Origin: an alpha proteobacterium IMCC14465
GTDB taxonomy: Bacteria; Pseudomonadota; Alphaproteobacteria; RS24
Length of the DNA stretch: 64,000 bases
Direction: 5' to 3'
Assembly: GCA_000293845.2 (NCBI GenBank)
Contig: ALYF01000001.1
Location: 17,585-81,584, forward strand
A model generated the notes under the pieces. The model was given only the letters and a program-made list of their open reading frames with translations. It ran no database searches and was not told the DNA's origin. This document shows positions 1 to 9,321 of the stretch, in pieces. Each line of letters begins with the position of its first letter. The first letter of the stretch is position 1. Position numbers and translations under genes: made by a program.

Positions 1-951
<951 letters not shown>

Positions 952-966
952 TTACCTAGTGGGTGT

Positions 967-995
967 GTCTTACCGAAAATTTAAAAAATGTGCAA
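967..995 (-). promoter_or_regulatory. Candidate sigma-70 promoter of eno
   Basis: On the minus strand TTGCAC (990-995) is followed after 17 bases by TAAGAC (967-972). This lies 28 bases upstream of the eno start codon in the divergent eno/queC gap, with a weak GGAAA ribosome site in between. Seen by eye only. Confidence 0.4.
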
Positions 996-1010
996 ATACA
1001 TCCAGAGTTA

Positions 1011-1039
1011 TTGACCTGTCTCGCCGCACTGCTAGTAAT
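1011..1039 (+). promoter_or_regulatory. Candidate promoter of queC, very close to the start codon
   Basis: TTGACC (1011-1016) is followed by TAGTAA or AGTAAT about 16-17 bases later (1033-1039). The queC ATG is at 1045, so transcription from this promoter would start at or next to the start codon. There is no Shine-Dalgarno sequence before this ATG, which fits a leaderless mRNA but does not prove it. Confidence 0.35.
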
Positions 1040-1044
1040 GAAGC

Positions 1045-1752
1045 ATGACAGATTCTCGAAGGGCATTGGTGCTGTTTTCCGGTGGGCAAGATTCCACCGT
1101 TTGTCTGGCGCATGCGCTGGCGACCTATAGCCATGTGGAGACAGTCGGCTTTGACTATGGGCAGACGCACCGTATCGAATTGGATTGCCGGCTGGATGTG
1201 CTGGCGCAATTTCGCACTGCCTTCCCCGATTGGGCGTCAAAGTTGGGTGATGACCATATACTCGCCCTGCCAGCCTTGGCAGAGATTGGCGGCACGGCAT
1301 TGACAGGGGATGGGGAAATCCGTGTTTTGGAAAACGGCCTCCCCTCTACTTTCGTGCCGGGGCGTAATTTGCTGTTCCTGACCTATGCGGCGGCGATAGG
1401 CTATCGGCGCGGGCTGTCAGTTTTAATTGGCGGCATGTGTGAGACAGATTATTCAGGCTATCCTGATTGCCGCCGTGACACGCTCGACCATCTTGCCCAA
1501 GCGATATCGGCAGGAATGGACGCCCCCCTTGAGATTGAAACCCCGCTTATGTATCTCGACAAAGCCGCGACATGGGCTATGTCAGAAATATTAGGCGGGG
1601 AAACGCTGGTTGAGCTTATCCGCGAGGCCACCCATAGCTGTTATCGCGGTGATCGCACGACCCGTCATGAGTGGGGTTATGGCTGTAATGACTGCCCGGC
1701 CTGTGAGCTTCGGTCAAAGGGATATGAAAAATGGATAAAACCGGAAATATAA
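1045..1752 (+). CDS. queC: 7-cyano-7-deazaguanine (preQ0) synthase QueC
   Basis: QueC uses ATP and ammonia to convert 7-carboxy-7-deazaguanine to preQ0 in the queuosine pathway. The 235-residue protein has the ATP pyrophosphatase PP-loop FSGGQDS at residues 11-17, and a C-terminal zinc site made of Cys199, Cys214, Cys217 and Cys220 (GCNDCPAC region). Length and both motifs are normal for the family. The start is the ATG at 1045, which has no clear ribosome site. It is the first gene of a plus-strand queC-queE-queD-queF block and is followed by queE after 3 bases. Confidence 0.96.
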   Translation: MTDSRRALVLFSGGQDSTVCLAHALATYSHVETVGFDYGQTHRIELDCRLDVLAQFRTAFPDWASKLGDDHILALPALAEIGGTALTGDGEIRVLENGLPSTFVPGRNLLFLTYAAAIGYRRGLSVLIGGMCETDYSGYPDCRRDTLDHLAQAISAGMDAPLEIETPLMYLDKAATWAMSEILGGETLVELIREATHSCYRGDRTTRHEWGYGCNDCPACELRSKGYEKWIKPEI

Positions 1753-1755
1753 AAC

Positions 1756-2403
1756 ATGACCTATAGTGTGAAAGAGATTTATTACACCTTACAAGGCGAA
1801 GGCGCGCAATCGGGGCGTCCGGCAGTGTTTTGCCGCTTTGCCGGATGCAATCTCTGGTCGGGTCTTGAAGCTGACCGTGCCGATGCGGCGTGCACTTTTT
1901 GCGATACGGACTTCATCGGCACAGATGGCGAGAATGGCGGCAAATTCACCACAGCTGAAGAGCTTGCCGATAAAATCGCCACGCTTTGGCCGGATAAAGA
2001 CGCATTGGCTGATGCTTATGTTGTGTTTACGGGGGGTGAGCCGCTTCTTCAACTGGATACGACACTTTTAGAAGCGTGCAAGGCGCATGGTTTTGAGACA
2101 GGCGTTGAGACCAATGGCACGCAAATCGCCCCTGCCAATTTGGATTGGATATGCGTCAGCCCCAAGCCGAACAGCCCGCTGGCGCAAGACAGAGGGCATG
2201 AGCTGAAATTCGTTTACCCGCAGGATACGCTCTCCCCTTATGAATTTGCTGATTATGATTTCGAGCATTTCTTCATTCAGCCCATGGAAGTTGCGGATGA
2301 AGAGGCCTATCACCATAATATTCAGGCGAGCATTGTGTTTTGTTTGCAGAACCCGCAATGGCGGTTGAGCCTGCAGACACATAAAATTATCGGCATTTCA
2401 TAG
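1756..2403 (+). CDS. queE: 7-carboxy-7-deazaguanine synthase QueE (radical SAM)
   Basis: QueE is a radical SAM enzyme that rearranges 6-carboxy-tetrahydropterin into 7-carboxy-7-deazaguanine, the substrate of QueC. In the 215-residue protein the 4Fe-4S cysteines are C31, C46 and C49 (CNLW...CTFC), the expanded CX14CX2C spacing typical of this subgroup instead of CX3CX2C. YYTLQGEGAQSGRPAVF at the N-terminus and FTGGEPLLQ are also family signatures. It starts 3 bases after queC and is very likely cotranscribed with it. About 70 bases with a possible promoter separate it from queD. Confidence 0.95.
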   Translation: MTYSVKEIYYTLQGEGAQSGRPAVFCRFAGCNLWSGLEADRADAACTFCDTDFIGTDGENGGKFTTAEELADKIATLWPDKDALADAYVVFTGGEPLLQLDTTLLEACKAHGFETGVETNGTQIAPANLDWICVSPKPNSPLAQDRGHELKFVYPQDTLSPYEFADYDFEHFFIQPMEVADEEAYHHNIQASIVFCLQNPQWRLSLQTHKIIGIS

Positions 2404-2415
2404 CATGTGTCTTTA

Positions 2416-2444
2416 TTGACGATTTCGCACGGATGGGGCATAAG
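2416..2444 (+). promoter_or_regulatory. Candidate promoter for queD-queF
   Basis: TTGACG (2416-2421), a 17-base spacer and CATAAG (2439-2444) lie in the 71-base gap between queE and queD, 30 bases upstream of the queD start. The -35 box is good and the -10 box is weak. Confidence 0.3.
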
Positions 2445-2474
2445 CCGTGAACACCCGTTTTGTTTGGGGAAAAA

Positions 2475-2846
2475 ATGCAACTGACACGTGAATTTTGTTT
2501 TGACGCGGCGCACTGCCTCGAGAATTATGACCCCGGCCATCCGAACCGCCGGATACATGGTCATTCATTTCGTGTGCGCGTGACCCTAACGGGCATGCCG
2601 GACGACACTACCGGACAAATTGTTGACCTTTCTGAATTCGGCACGATTTTGGAGCATCTGCGCGAGCAGCTTGACCATCATATGCTGAACGAGATTGACG
2701 GGCTGGAAACCCCGACGCTGGAGAATATCTGTCTCTGGCTGTGGGAACATCTGTCGCCGGACCTGCCGGATTTGAGTGCGGTGGAAGTTTTCCGCGATAG
2801 CCTCGGTCAGTCCTGCCTTTATCAGGGAAGTCGCCATGTCAATTAA
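2475..2846 (+). CDS. queD: 6-carboxy-tetrahydropterin synthase family protein QueD, lacking the usual catalytic Cys
   Basis: QueD makes 6-carboxy-tetrahydropterin from dihydroneopterin triphosphate, the first step committed to deazaguanine synthesis. The 123-residue protein has the zinc-binding histidines H13, H28 and H30 (FDAAH and HGHSF motifs) and the LDHH motif that supplies the catalytic Asp-His pair. The position of the E. coli catalytic cysteine (GHKCGRLHGH) is Asn24 here ([10 protein letters not shown]). The nearest cysteine is Cys14, right after zinc ligand H13. I chose the ATG at 2475; a TTG at 2460 in the same frame would add five residues. The 3' end overlaps queF by 11 bases. Membership of the family is clear; whether it is a standard QueD is less so. 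Confidence 0.88.
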   Translation: MQLTREFCFDAAHCLENYDPGHPNRRIHGHSFRVRVTLTGMPDDTTGQIVDLSEFGTILEHLREQLDHHMLNEIDGLETPTLENICLWLWEHLSPDLPDLSAVEVFRDSLGQSCLYQGSRHVN

Positions 2847-3321
2847 TGAGGGGTCAACTAAAGAGGGAAGCGACACAACCGGCAGCACCATGCTTGGGCA
2901 GCAAACGCCCATGCCCAATTCCCCCGACGAGGCGGTGCTGGAGCGTGTGCAGAACCCGCATCCCGACACATTATATGTTGCGCGCTTTGCCGTGCCGGAA
3001 TTCACCTCGATTTGCCCGAAAACAGGCCAGCCGGATTTTGCCCGCCTGATTATCGACTATGTGCCGGAAAAATATTTGGTCGAAAGTAAAAGTTTTAAGC
3101 TCTTTATGGGCAGTTTTCGCAACCATGGCGCGTTTCATGAAGACTGCACCATTGAGATTGCCAAACGCCTAATAACCTGCATGGAACCGCGCTGGCTGCG
3201 GATTGGCGGCTACTGGTATCCGCGTGGCGGCATCCCGATTGATGTGTTTTACCAGACTGGCGACCCACCTGCCGAGCTTTACATCCCCGCGCAGGATGTT
3301 GCGCCCTATACGGGGCGTTAA
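2836..3321 (+). CDS. queF: NADPH-dependent preQ0 reductase QueF
   Basis: QueF reduces the nitrile of preQ0 to the amine of preQ1 using NADPH and is the last step before insertion into tRNA. The 161-residue protein is the short (type I) form. The catalytic Cys60 lies in [12 protein letters not shown], the QueF signature ESKSFKLF is at residues 83-90, and [10 protein letters not shown] follows. The ATG at 2836 overlaps the end of queD and fits the family start better than an upstream in-frame ATG at 2776 inside queD. The first 30 residues are polar and probably disordered. It completes the GTP-to-preQ1 route in this block apart from the GTP cyclohydrolase step, which is not in the window. Confidence 0.95.
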   Translation: MSINEGSTKEGSDTTGSTMLGQQTPMPNSPDEAVLERVQNPHPDTLYVARFAVPEFTSICPKTGQPDFARLIIDYVPEKYLVESKSFKLFMGSFRNHGAFHEDCTIEIAKRLITCMEPRWLRIGGYWYPRGGIPIDVFYQTGDPPAELYIPAQDVAPYTGR

Positions 3322-3479
3322 GTTTACCGTAGAAAAACAACCAGAGCGCAAAGAGACCCGCACCAAATGTAAGTCCGTCTAGGAGAAGCATAATGTTCTC
3401 CTTATCTTTAAAGAAACAAAAAAATTTTTCCATTCTTCCCTCACGCTTATTGATGTGCGTGTTTGGGAAGACCTTAGGG
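3322..3479. other. Convergent queF/kdsA gap with an inverted repeat
   Basis: This 158-base gap separates the convergent ends of queF and kdsA. It contains a perfect 7-bp inverted repeat AGGAGAA/TTCTCCT at 3381-3402 with an 8-base loop and no long T-run, so it is a doubtful terminator. Because of the symmetry, each strand shows a good ribosome site followed by an ATG. The minus-strand copy opens a reading frame (3391 down to 3104) that begins with a membrane-like segment but then runs antisense through queF. Confidence 0.5.
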
Positions 3480-4340
3480 CTAACTCACTGCGTCGTGCAA
3501 CAGTTTAAGCTGAGAGAGCAAATCGCGCGCGCCGCTAAGGGGCAAGCAACTCGGCGCGTCGCAAAGCGCGCTATCTGGCTCGGGGTGGAATTCTAAAAAT
3601 ACGCCATTCGCGCCGGCCGCCACCGCCGCTTTTGCCAGCACTGGCACACCCTCGCGCCGCCCACCGGTTGAAGCACTGCCCCCCTGAGCATTGGTCGTGC
3701 GCGGGTCAGCACCAGGAAGCTGAACCGCATGGGTGGCATCCATCGTCACCGGCACGCCAAGCTTTTTCATCTCGGCAATGCCCAGCATATCGACAATCAA
3801 ATTATTATAGCCAAAACTCGTGCCGCGCTCGCACAGGATAATCTGAATATCGGGCGCAACCTCGCGGGCTTTGGTGATGATATTCGCGCAATCCCACGGC
3901 GCCAAAAACTGCGCCTTCTTAACATGCAACCACCCTTGTTGTGCACCCACGGCCTCTGCCGCCGCGACAACCAAATCTGTCTGGCGAACCAAAAATGCCG
4001 GCAGTTGCACCACATCGGCAATCGCCGCAACGGGTTCGGCTTGCTCGGGCGTGTGCAGGTCGGTCACAATCGGCACATTATGCGTGGCCTTGACCTTGGT
4101 GAGCATGGCGAGACCATCCGCCTGCCCCGGCCCGCGATAGCTGGTCACGGAGGAGCGATTGGCTTTGTCAAAACTCGCCTTGAAAATATACGGCAAGCCC
4201 AAATCGGCGCAGATGGATTTCAACTCGGCACAGACCTCAAGCGCCAGCGTCTCATCCTCCAGCACATTCAGCCCTGCCATCACAACCAAAGGCGCGCCGT
4301 CACCAATCGCGATATTCCATTTATCAAGTTTCATTTGCAT
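3480..4340 (-). CDS. kdsA: 3-deoxy-8-phosphooctulonate synthase KdsA
   Basis: KdsA condenses arabinose 5-phosphate with phosphoenolpyruvate to give KDO 8-phosphate for the inner core of lipopolysaccharide. The sequence has VMAGLNVLED near the N-terminus, IFKASFDKANRSS, the substrate-binding YRGPG, QLPAFLVRQTDLV, a VTMDATHAVQLPG segment and a C-terminal EFHPEPDSALCDAPS. An asparagine in GLNVLE, where metal-dependent enzymes carry cysteine, places it in the metal-independent class with E. coli KdsA. A GTG lies directly before the ATG at 4340, which I chose as start (286 residues). It starts 12 bases after pyrG and is probably cotranscribed with it. Confidence 0.95.
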   Translation of the reverse strand: MQMKLDKWNIAIGDGAPLVVMAGLNVLEDETLALEVCAELKSICADLGLPYIFKASFDKANRSSVTSYRGPGQADGLAMLTKVKATHNVPIVTDLHTPEQAEPVAAIADVVQLPAFLVRQTDLVVAAAEAVGAQQGWLHVKKAQFLAPWDCANIITKAREVAPDIQIILCERGTSFGYNNLIVDMLGIAEMKKLGVPVTMDATHAVQLPGADPRTTNAQGGSASTGGRREGVPVLAKAAVAAGANGVFLEFHPEPDSALCDAPSCLPLSGARDLLSQLKLLHDAVS

Positions 4341-4352
4341 CACGACTCTATC

Positions 4353-5981
4353 CTATACAAGACGGCTCTGCTTAAGCGCCGCCTCAATAAATGACGAAAA
4401 TAACGGGTGCGGTTCAAAAGGCCGCGACTTTAACTCCGGGTGATACTGAACACCAATATACCATGGGTGATCTTTAAACTCGACAATCTCCGGCAATAAG
4501 CCATCCGGCGAGACACCCGAAAACACCAGCCCCGTCGCCTCAAGCTGGTCGCGATACGCCATATTCACCTCATAACGGTGACGGTGACGTTCAGATATCA
4601 TCTCACTGCCGTAAATATCAGCGACCTTACTGCCCGCCGTCAGCCGCGCCTGATACGCACCAAGCCGCATTGTGCCACCCATATCAACATTAATGCCACG
4701 GGTCTCAAGCTGGTCGTCCTTCATCCATTCGGTCATCAGACCAATCAAAGGCGTGCCTTTGCCGCCAAACTCGGTAGAGCTGGCATCCTCAACCCCGGCG
4801 AGATTGCGCGCGGCTTCCAAAACCGCCATCTGCATGCCAAAGCAAATCCCGAAATATGGCACATTGCGCGTGCGGGCAAAGTGAGCGGCGGCAATCTTGC
4901 CCTCCGCCCCGCGCTCACCAAAACCGCCCGGCACCAAAATGCCGTTCACCTTCTCCAAATAAGCCGCGGCATCCTCGCGCTCAAAAACTTCCGCATCCTG
5001 CCACTCAAAATTCACCCGAACACGATTGGCAATGCCACCATGTTGCAGCGCCTCGGTGAGCGATTTATAAGCATCTTTCAATTCGGTATATTTGCCGACA
5101 ATCGCAATATTCACCTCGCCCTCAGGCGCGCGAACCGGCTCAACAACCCGCCGCCAACGCGTCAGGTCAGGTGCGGGGGCATCGCTCATACCGAATGATT
5201 CCAACACCTCAGTATCCAGCCCCTCCATATGATACGCTTCCGGCACGGCATAAATCGTATCAACATCCTGCGCCATAATCACAGCACTTTCACGGACATT
5301 ACAAAACAGCGCGATTTTGCGCTTCTCGCCTTCAGGTATCGGGCGGTCACACCGGCACAGCAAAATATCAGGCTGAATACCGATGGAGCGCAATTCCTTA
5401 ACCGAGTGTTGCGTCGGTTTGGTTTTCATCTCACCCGCCGCCGGAATATACGGCAGGAGGGTCAGGTGAATATAAATACAATGACTGCGCGGCAGGTCGT
5501 TCCCAAGCTGGCGAATGGCCTCAAAAAACGGCAGGCCTTCAATGTCGCCAACCGTGCCGCCAATTTCACAAAGGACAAAATCAACATCATCCGTTTCCGA
5601 GCGAACAAAAGCCTTAATCGCATCCGTCACATGCGGGATAACTTGCACCGTGCCACCAAGATAATCCCCCCGACGCTCGCTGGCGATAATCTGCTGGTAA
5701 ATCTGTCCGGTGGTGACGTTATCGCCCTTACTGGCCGGAACGCCCGTAAAGCGTTCATAGTGACCAAGGTCAAGATCCGTCTCGGCGCCATCATCGGTGA
5801 CAAAGACCTCGCCGTGTTGATAGGGACTCATCGTCCCGGGATCAACATTAAGATAAGGGTCGAGTTTCCGCAGTTTTACAGAATAACCACGCGCTTGAAG
5901 CAAAGCCCCAAGTGCTGCTGATGCCAGGCCTTTTCCGAGTGAGGAAACCACGCCGCCAGTGATGAAGATAAATCGCGCCAT
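4353..5981 (-). CDS. pyrG: CTP synthase
   Basis: PyrG aminates UTP to CTP using glutamine-derived ammonia. The 542-residue protein has the usual two parts: an N-terminal synthetase domain starting with [17 protein letters not shown] and containing HYERF and the [10 protein letters not shown] loop, and a C-terminal class I glutamine amidotransferase domain with the nucleophile in [11 protein letters not shown] and the His-Glu pair in [12 protein letters not shown] near residue 514. Length is normal. It lies between secG and kdsA on the minus strand. Confidence 0.98.
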   Translation of the reverse strand: MARFIFITGGVVSSLGKGLASAALGALLQARGYSVKLRKLDPYLNVDPGTMSPYQHGEVFVTDDGAETDLDLGHYERFTGVPASKGDNVTTGQIYQQIIASERRGDYLGGTVQVIPHVTDAIKAFVRSETDDVDFVLCEIGGTVGDIEGLPFFEAIRQLGNDLPRSHCIYIHLTLLPYIPAAGEMKTKPTQHSVKELRSIGIQPDILLCRCDRPIPEGEKRKIALFCNVRESAVIMAQDVDTIYAVPEAYHMEGLDTEVLESFGMSDAPAPDLTRWRRVVEPVRAPEGEVNIAIVGKYTELKDAYKSLTEALQHGGIANRVRVNFEWQDAEVFEREDAAAYLEKVNGILVPGGFGERGAEGKIAAAHFARTRNVPYFGICFGMQMAVLEAARNLAGVEDASSTEFGGKGTPLIGLMTEWMKDDQLETRGINVDMGGTMRLGAYQARLTAGSKVADIYGSEMISERHRHRYEVNMAYRDQLEATGLVFSGVSPDGLLPEIVEFKDHPWYIGVQYHPELKSRPFEPHPLFSSFIEAALKQSRLV

Positions 5982-6052
5982 GGGTGGATAGAATACATAG
6001 TCCTATTGAGTCATGCGAGAGGAAAATGCGTCGAAATGAAAATTTTTGGTGT

Positions 6053-6421
6053 TTATTCCGATGCAGGCGGCAAAGGTATATCTGACAGCGTGTCAGTTGT
6101 GCCTGCTGGCGGGTCAATTTCAGGCATAAGCGGTGCCGGCGCTGTTTGCTCATCAACCTCTGTCGGGACAAAGCCCTCCAAAATAGAGTCGCGACCGGAC
6201 ATGCTACCCAAAACTGTGAGGCCGATACTGGTCAGGAAAAAAACAAAGGCCAGTATCGTCGTCATTTTAGTCAGCGCATTGCCAACACCACGGCTGGAGA
6301 ACATGTTACCGCCACCACCGCCACCAATACCAAGCGCACCGCCCTCAGAACGCTGCAACAGCACGAGAACAATCATGGCAAGTGTGATAATCAGATGGAT
6401 GACCAAAAGGGTCGCAGACAT
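6053..6421 (-). CDS. secG: Preprotein translocase subunit SecG
   Basis: SecG is the small membrane subunit of the SecYEG channel and assists SecA-driven export. The 122-residue protein has two hydrophobic helices (about residues 2-21 and 52-72), separated by VLLQRSEGGALGIGGGGGGNMFSSRG, the glycine-rich loop typical of SecG, followed by the conserved ALTKMT. The last 45 residues form a proline- and acid-rich tail common in alphaproteobacteria. A CTCCTG complement just upstream of 6421 gives the ribosome site. It sits between tpiA and pyrG, the usual alphaproteobacterial neighbourhood. Confidence 0.95.
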   Translation of the reverse strand: MSATLLVIHLIITLAMIVLVLLQRSEGGALGIGGGGGGNMFSSRGVGNALTKMTTILAFVFFLTSIGLTVLGSMSGRDSILEGFVPTEVDEQTAPAPLMPEIDPPAGTTDTLSDIPLPPASE

Positions 6422-6496
6422 GTTTAACTCCTGAAATTTGCTTGGATTTACCCTAAATAGGCGACAATGAAAAGAAAAAACTGCGGGTTAAGGCTT

Positions 6497-7243
6497 TTAT
6501 ACTGACTTGAGAATAGCCGTAAAATCCTTAAATGACAGGCTTGCCCCACCAACCAGCGCGCCATTGACGTTTTCCAAGGCAAGAATTTCCGCAGCATTCA
6601 CCGCTGACACTGAACCACCATAAAGAATTTTATACTGCGCTCCCGCTTTAGAATTAAGTTTAATCAGGGTTTGACGCAAATGCGCATGCGTCTTGATGAT
6701 ATCAGCTGGCTTTGGTGTGCGCCCCGACCCAATCGCCCAAACTGGTTCATAGGCAATGAGCGTATTTTGCGGTGTCGCGGCCGAAGGTAAAGACCCACGT
6801 AATTGGCGCCCAACAACCTGCAAGGTCTGCCCCTTATTGAATTGCTGACGCGTCTCACCCAAACAGATAATCGCCAGTAACCCCTGCGAAATAGCCGTTT
6901 CGGCTTTTTGGCGAACCTGTTTATCGGTTTCACCATATCTGGCCCGTCGTTCAGAATGGCCGACAATAACCGCCTTCCCTCCAGCATCTTTCACCATGGC
7001 GGCACTCACATCACCTGTAAATGCTCCTGACATCTCAATGTGGCAGTCTTGCGCCCCAATTTTAAGCTTTGTGCCTTTTGACGCAATCGCTGCCCGATTA
7101 ATCAGTGTCGGTGGCGGGCAAATCATCACATCTGCGGCAATTTTTTGGGCATTCAGAAAATCAGCAAAGCGGCTCACCAGCTTCACATCCCTACCGGTGC
7201 CGTTCATCTTCCAGTTTCCGATAATTGCCGGTTTTATCGACAT
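6497..7243 (-). CDS. tpiA: Triose-phosphate isomerase
   Basis: TpiA interconverts dihydroxyacetone phosphate and glyceraldehyde 3-phosphate. The 248-residue protein has the substrate lysine in GNWKMNG (Lys12), the catalytic histidine in IVGHSERRARYGE and the catalytic glutamate in AYEPVWAIGSGRTP, then the phosphate-binding ILYGGSV and GGASL. I chose the ATG at 7243, seven bases after an AGGGGG ribosome site; an in-frame GTG lies two codons upstream at 7249. It is divergent from ppiD and begins the minus-strand tpiA-secG-pyrG-kdsA series. Confidence 0.97.
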   Translation of the reverse strand: MSIKPAIIGNWKMNGTGRDVKLVSRFADFLNAQKIAADVMICPPPTLINRAAIASKGTKLKIGAQDCHIEMSGAFTGDVSAAMVKDAGGKAVIVGHSERRARYGETDKQVRQKAETAISQGLLAIICLGETRQQFNKGQTLQVVGRQLRGSLPSAATPQNTLIAYEPVWAIGSGRTPKPADIIKTHAHLRQTLIKLNSKAGAQYKILYGGSVSAVNAAEILALENVNGALVGGASLSFKDFTAILKSV

Positions 7244-7428
7244 AAACACGCCCCCTGCTATCTGTTATGAGCTGTCTGATTCAAATTTAGATTTAACCAT
7301 GTCATCTTTTTCTATGATTCATCAACATTGAAACCACAATTAGAACCATAGACGCGCTATCCTTTGCTTGTTTTTACCTATCGCAAACTTTATGATGCGG
7401 CAAAATTCTGGCGTCCCAAGGAGTTATC

Positions 7429-9321
7429 ATGCTGACACAAATTAGAAAAATATTTAGCGGAGTGCTCGGCTTTGCACTTATCGGCTTGCTCGTGATTGCC
7501 TTCGCCGCATGGGGCGTTGCGGACATGTTTGACATGGTCGGTCGAGGCAGTGTTGCCAAGGTCGGCAGTCAGAAAATCCCGACCAATGAGTATCGTTTTC
7601 GCCTGGCGCAACAAATGGATCAAATCTCACGCGAGCTAAATGAACCTTTGACCATCGAACAGGCGCGAACATTTGGTGTCGACCAGCAAGTTCTCGGCAG
7701 AATGATTACCCTCGCCACACTGAATGAAGCTACCGATAAACTCGGGCTGGATGTCAGCGATGACTATGTCAGAAGTGAGATTATTAATGACCCTAGCTTT
7801 GCAGGCCCATCTGGTGGTTTTGATGCGCCAACATTCCGACGTCTGCTTTCCTTAAATGGTCTCACAGAAAAGGTATTTGTGCGCGACAGACGAAATAATA
7901 AAACACGCGAGCAAATGCTCAGTGCGATTTCCTATGCCACAGTGTTTCCAGCCAAGTTGAACGAGATTATTTACACACATTCACTAGAAACTCGAAAAGT
8001 GGAATATATTCTCATCCAGCCGGACATGGCAGGCGTGATTGGTGACCCGTCTGAAGATGAATTGCGCACACTCTATCAGCAAGTGCCAAACATCTTCACC
8101 GAGCCAGAACGCCGTACCGCAACAATATTGAACCTCTCACCAAGCAATCTGGTGGATTCAATCACCGTGACAGATGACGAATTGCGCGAAGAATATGAGA
8201 TTCTCCAAGATGAATATATCAATGCAGAAACCCGCGAAGTAAGCCAACTCGTTCTCACAGATGAAACTGAAGCCCAGAAGGCAGCAGATATTCTGGCGGC
8301 GGGCAAAGATTTTGAGGATGTAGCCAAAGCACTTAATCAAAAAACTTCAGATACCGACCTTGGTGAAGTGTCCCGCGGCGACTTTATCGCCGAAGAACTT
8401 GCTGACCTTGCTTTCAGCCTTGAAGAAGGCCAGACAAGTGAGATTGTTGATGGCCCGCTTGGTAAAGTCATTATGAAAGTACGGAAAATTAACGAACAAA
8501 CCGTACGCTCTTTTGAAGACATTAAAGAGGAAATCAGACTCAAGCTGGCGCAAGACAAAGCCGAAGATGATTTGATTGTTCTCTCTGAAAATATTTACGA
8601 CAGCCTATCAGGTGGCAGTTCACTAGAAGCCCTTTCTGAAGAAAGTAATCTCGAATTATTGCGCGTGGAAAATATTGCACGCGACGGTACGCTCGAAAAT
8701 GGCGCGGTCAATGAGCTTGTCGGCAAAAAAGAAAAAGTGATGAGCCGTATTTTTGAGTCTGATATGGGACAAGAAGCCAGTGCAGTTGAACTGACAGATG
8801 GAAGTCTGCTCTGGATTCGTGTGGACGGTATTATACCCGAGCGCGTTAGCCCATTTGAAGATGTGCGTGAAAAAGCGACCCAACAATGGAAATCCAGAGA
8901 GCGTCGCGCTTTGTTGGAAGGCCTTGCCGAACATATTGTCAGCGAAGGTAATAAAGGTAAGAAATTTTCCGACCTTGCTGATGAAGTTGGAAAATCCCCC
9001 ATCACCTCCCCTGCGGTTAATCGCCAAACTGATGATGAAACCTTTTCCCGACAAGCGGTCAGAAAACTCTTTGTCGCCGAAGAGGGTGATTTCACATGGA
9101 GCCAAGTCGGCTTCGGGGAAAGCCTAATTGTTATGCGTGTGGCTGAAATCGCGAAGCCGGATCTCAACAATAATGTAATGCTCAATGCTTTCATGGCATC
9201 TGCCAATCAGTCGGTTAATGATGCGGTACTCACCCAGCTTATCCGTGATTTTCAAAATGAATTTGGTGTGAGTATTGATAATCAGACATTGGAAGCTCAG
9301 CTTGGTAACTTCCAGCAATGA
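7429..9321 (+). CDS. ppiD: Membrane-anchored periplasmic peptidyl-prolyl isomerase (PpiD/SurA type)
   Basis: The 630-residue protein resembles PpiD, a periplasmic chaperone anchored by one N-terminal helix that helps newly exported proteins fold. Residues 1-12 are a basic cytoplasmic end (MLTQIRKIFSG), and residues 13-31 a membrane helix (FALIGLLVIAFAAWGVADM). A SurA-like N-terminal region follows, and a parvulin PpiC domain lies around residues 265-355, recognisable by REVSQLVL, GKDFEDVAKAL and LGEVSRGDF. The C-terminal half is chaperone-like without catalytic motifs. AAGGAG lies 5 bases before the ATG. Its stop overlaps the trpE start by 4 bases, a neighbour relation seen in other alphaproteobacteria. 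Confidence 0.88.
   Translation: MLTQIRKIFSGVLGFALIGLLVIAFAAWGVADMFDMVGRGSVAKVGSQKIPTNEYRFRLAQQMDQISRELNEPLTIEQARTFGVDQQVLGRMITLATLNEATDKLGLDVSDDYVRSEIINDPSFAGPSGGFDAPTFRRLLSLNGLTEKVFVRDRRNNKTREQMLSAISYATVFPAKLNEIIYTHSLETRKVEYILIQPDMAGVIGDPSEDELRTLYQQVPNIFTEPERRTATILNLSPSNLVDSITVTDDELREEYEILQDEYINAETREVSQLVLTDETEAQKAADILAAGKDFEDVAKALNQKTSDTDLGEVSRGDFIAEELADLAFSLEEGQTSEIVDGPLGKVIMKVRKINEQTVRSFEDIKEEIRLKLAQDKAEDDLIVLSENIYDSLSGGSSLEALSEESNLELLRVENIARDGTLENGAVNELVGKKEKVMSRIFESDMGQEASAVELTDGSLLWIRVDGIIPERVSPFEDVREKATQQWKSRERRALLEGLAEHIVSEGNKGKKFSDLADEVGKSPITSPAVNRQTDDETFSRQAVRKLFVAEEGDFTWSQVGFGESLIVMRVAEIAKPDLNNNVMLNAFMASANQSVNDAVLTQLIRDFQNEFGVSIDNQTLEAQLGNFQQ

Noticed and set aside
5229..5921. 230-codon plus-strand frame inside pyrG
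   Set aside because: It is fully antisense to a clear CTP synthase, has no ribosome site and no recognisable domain.
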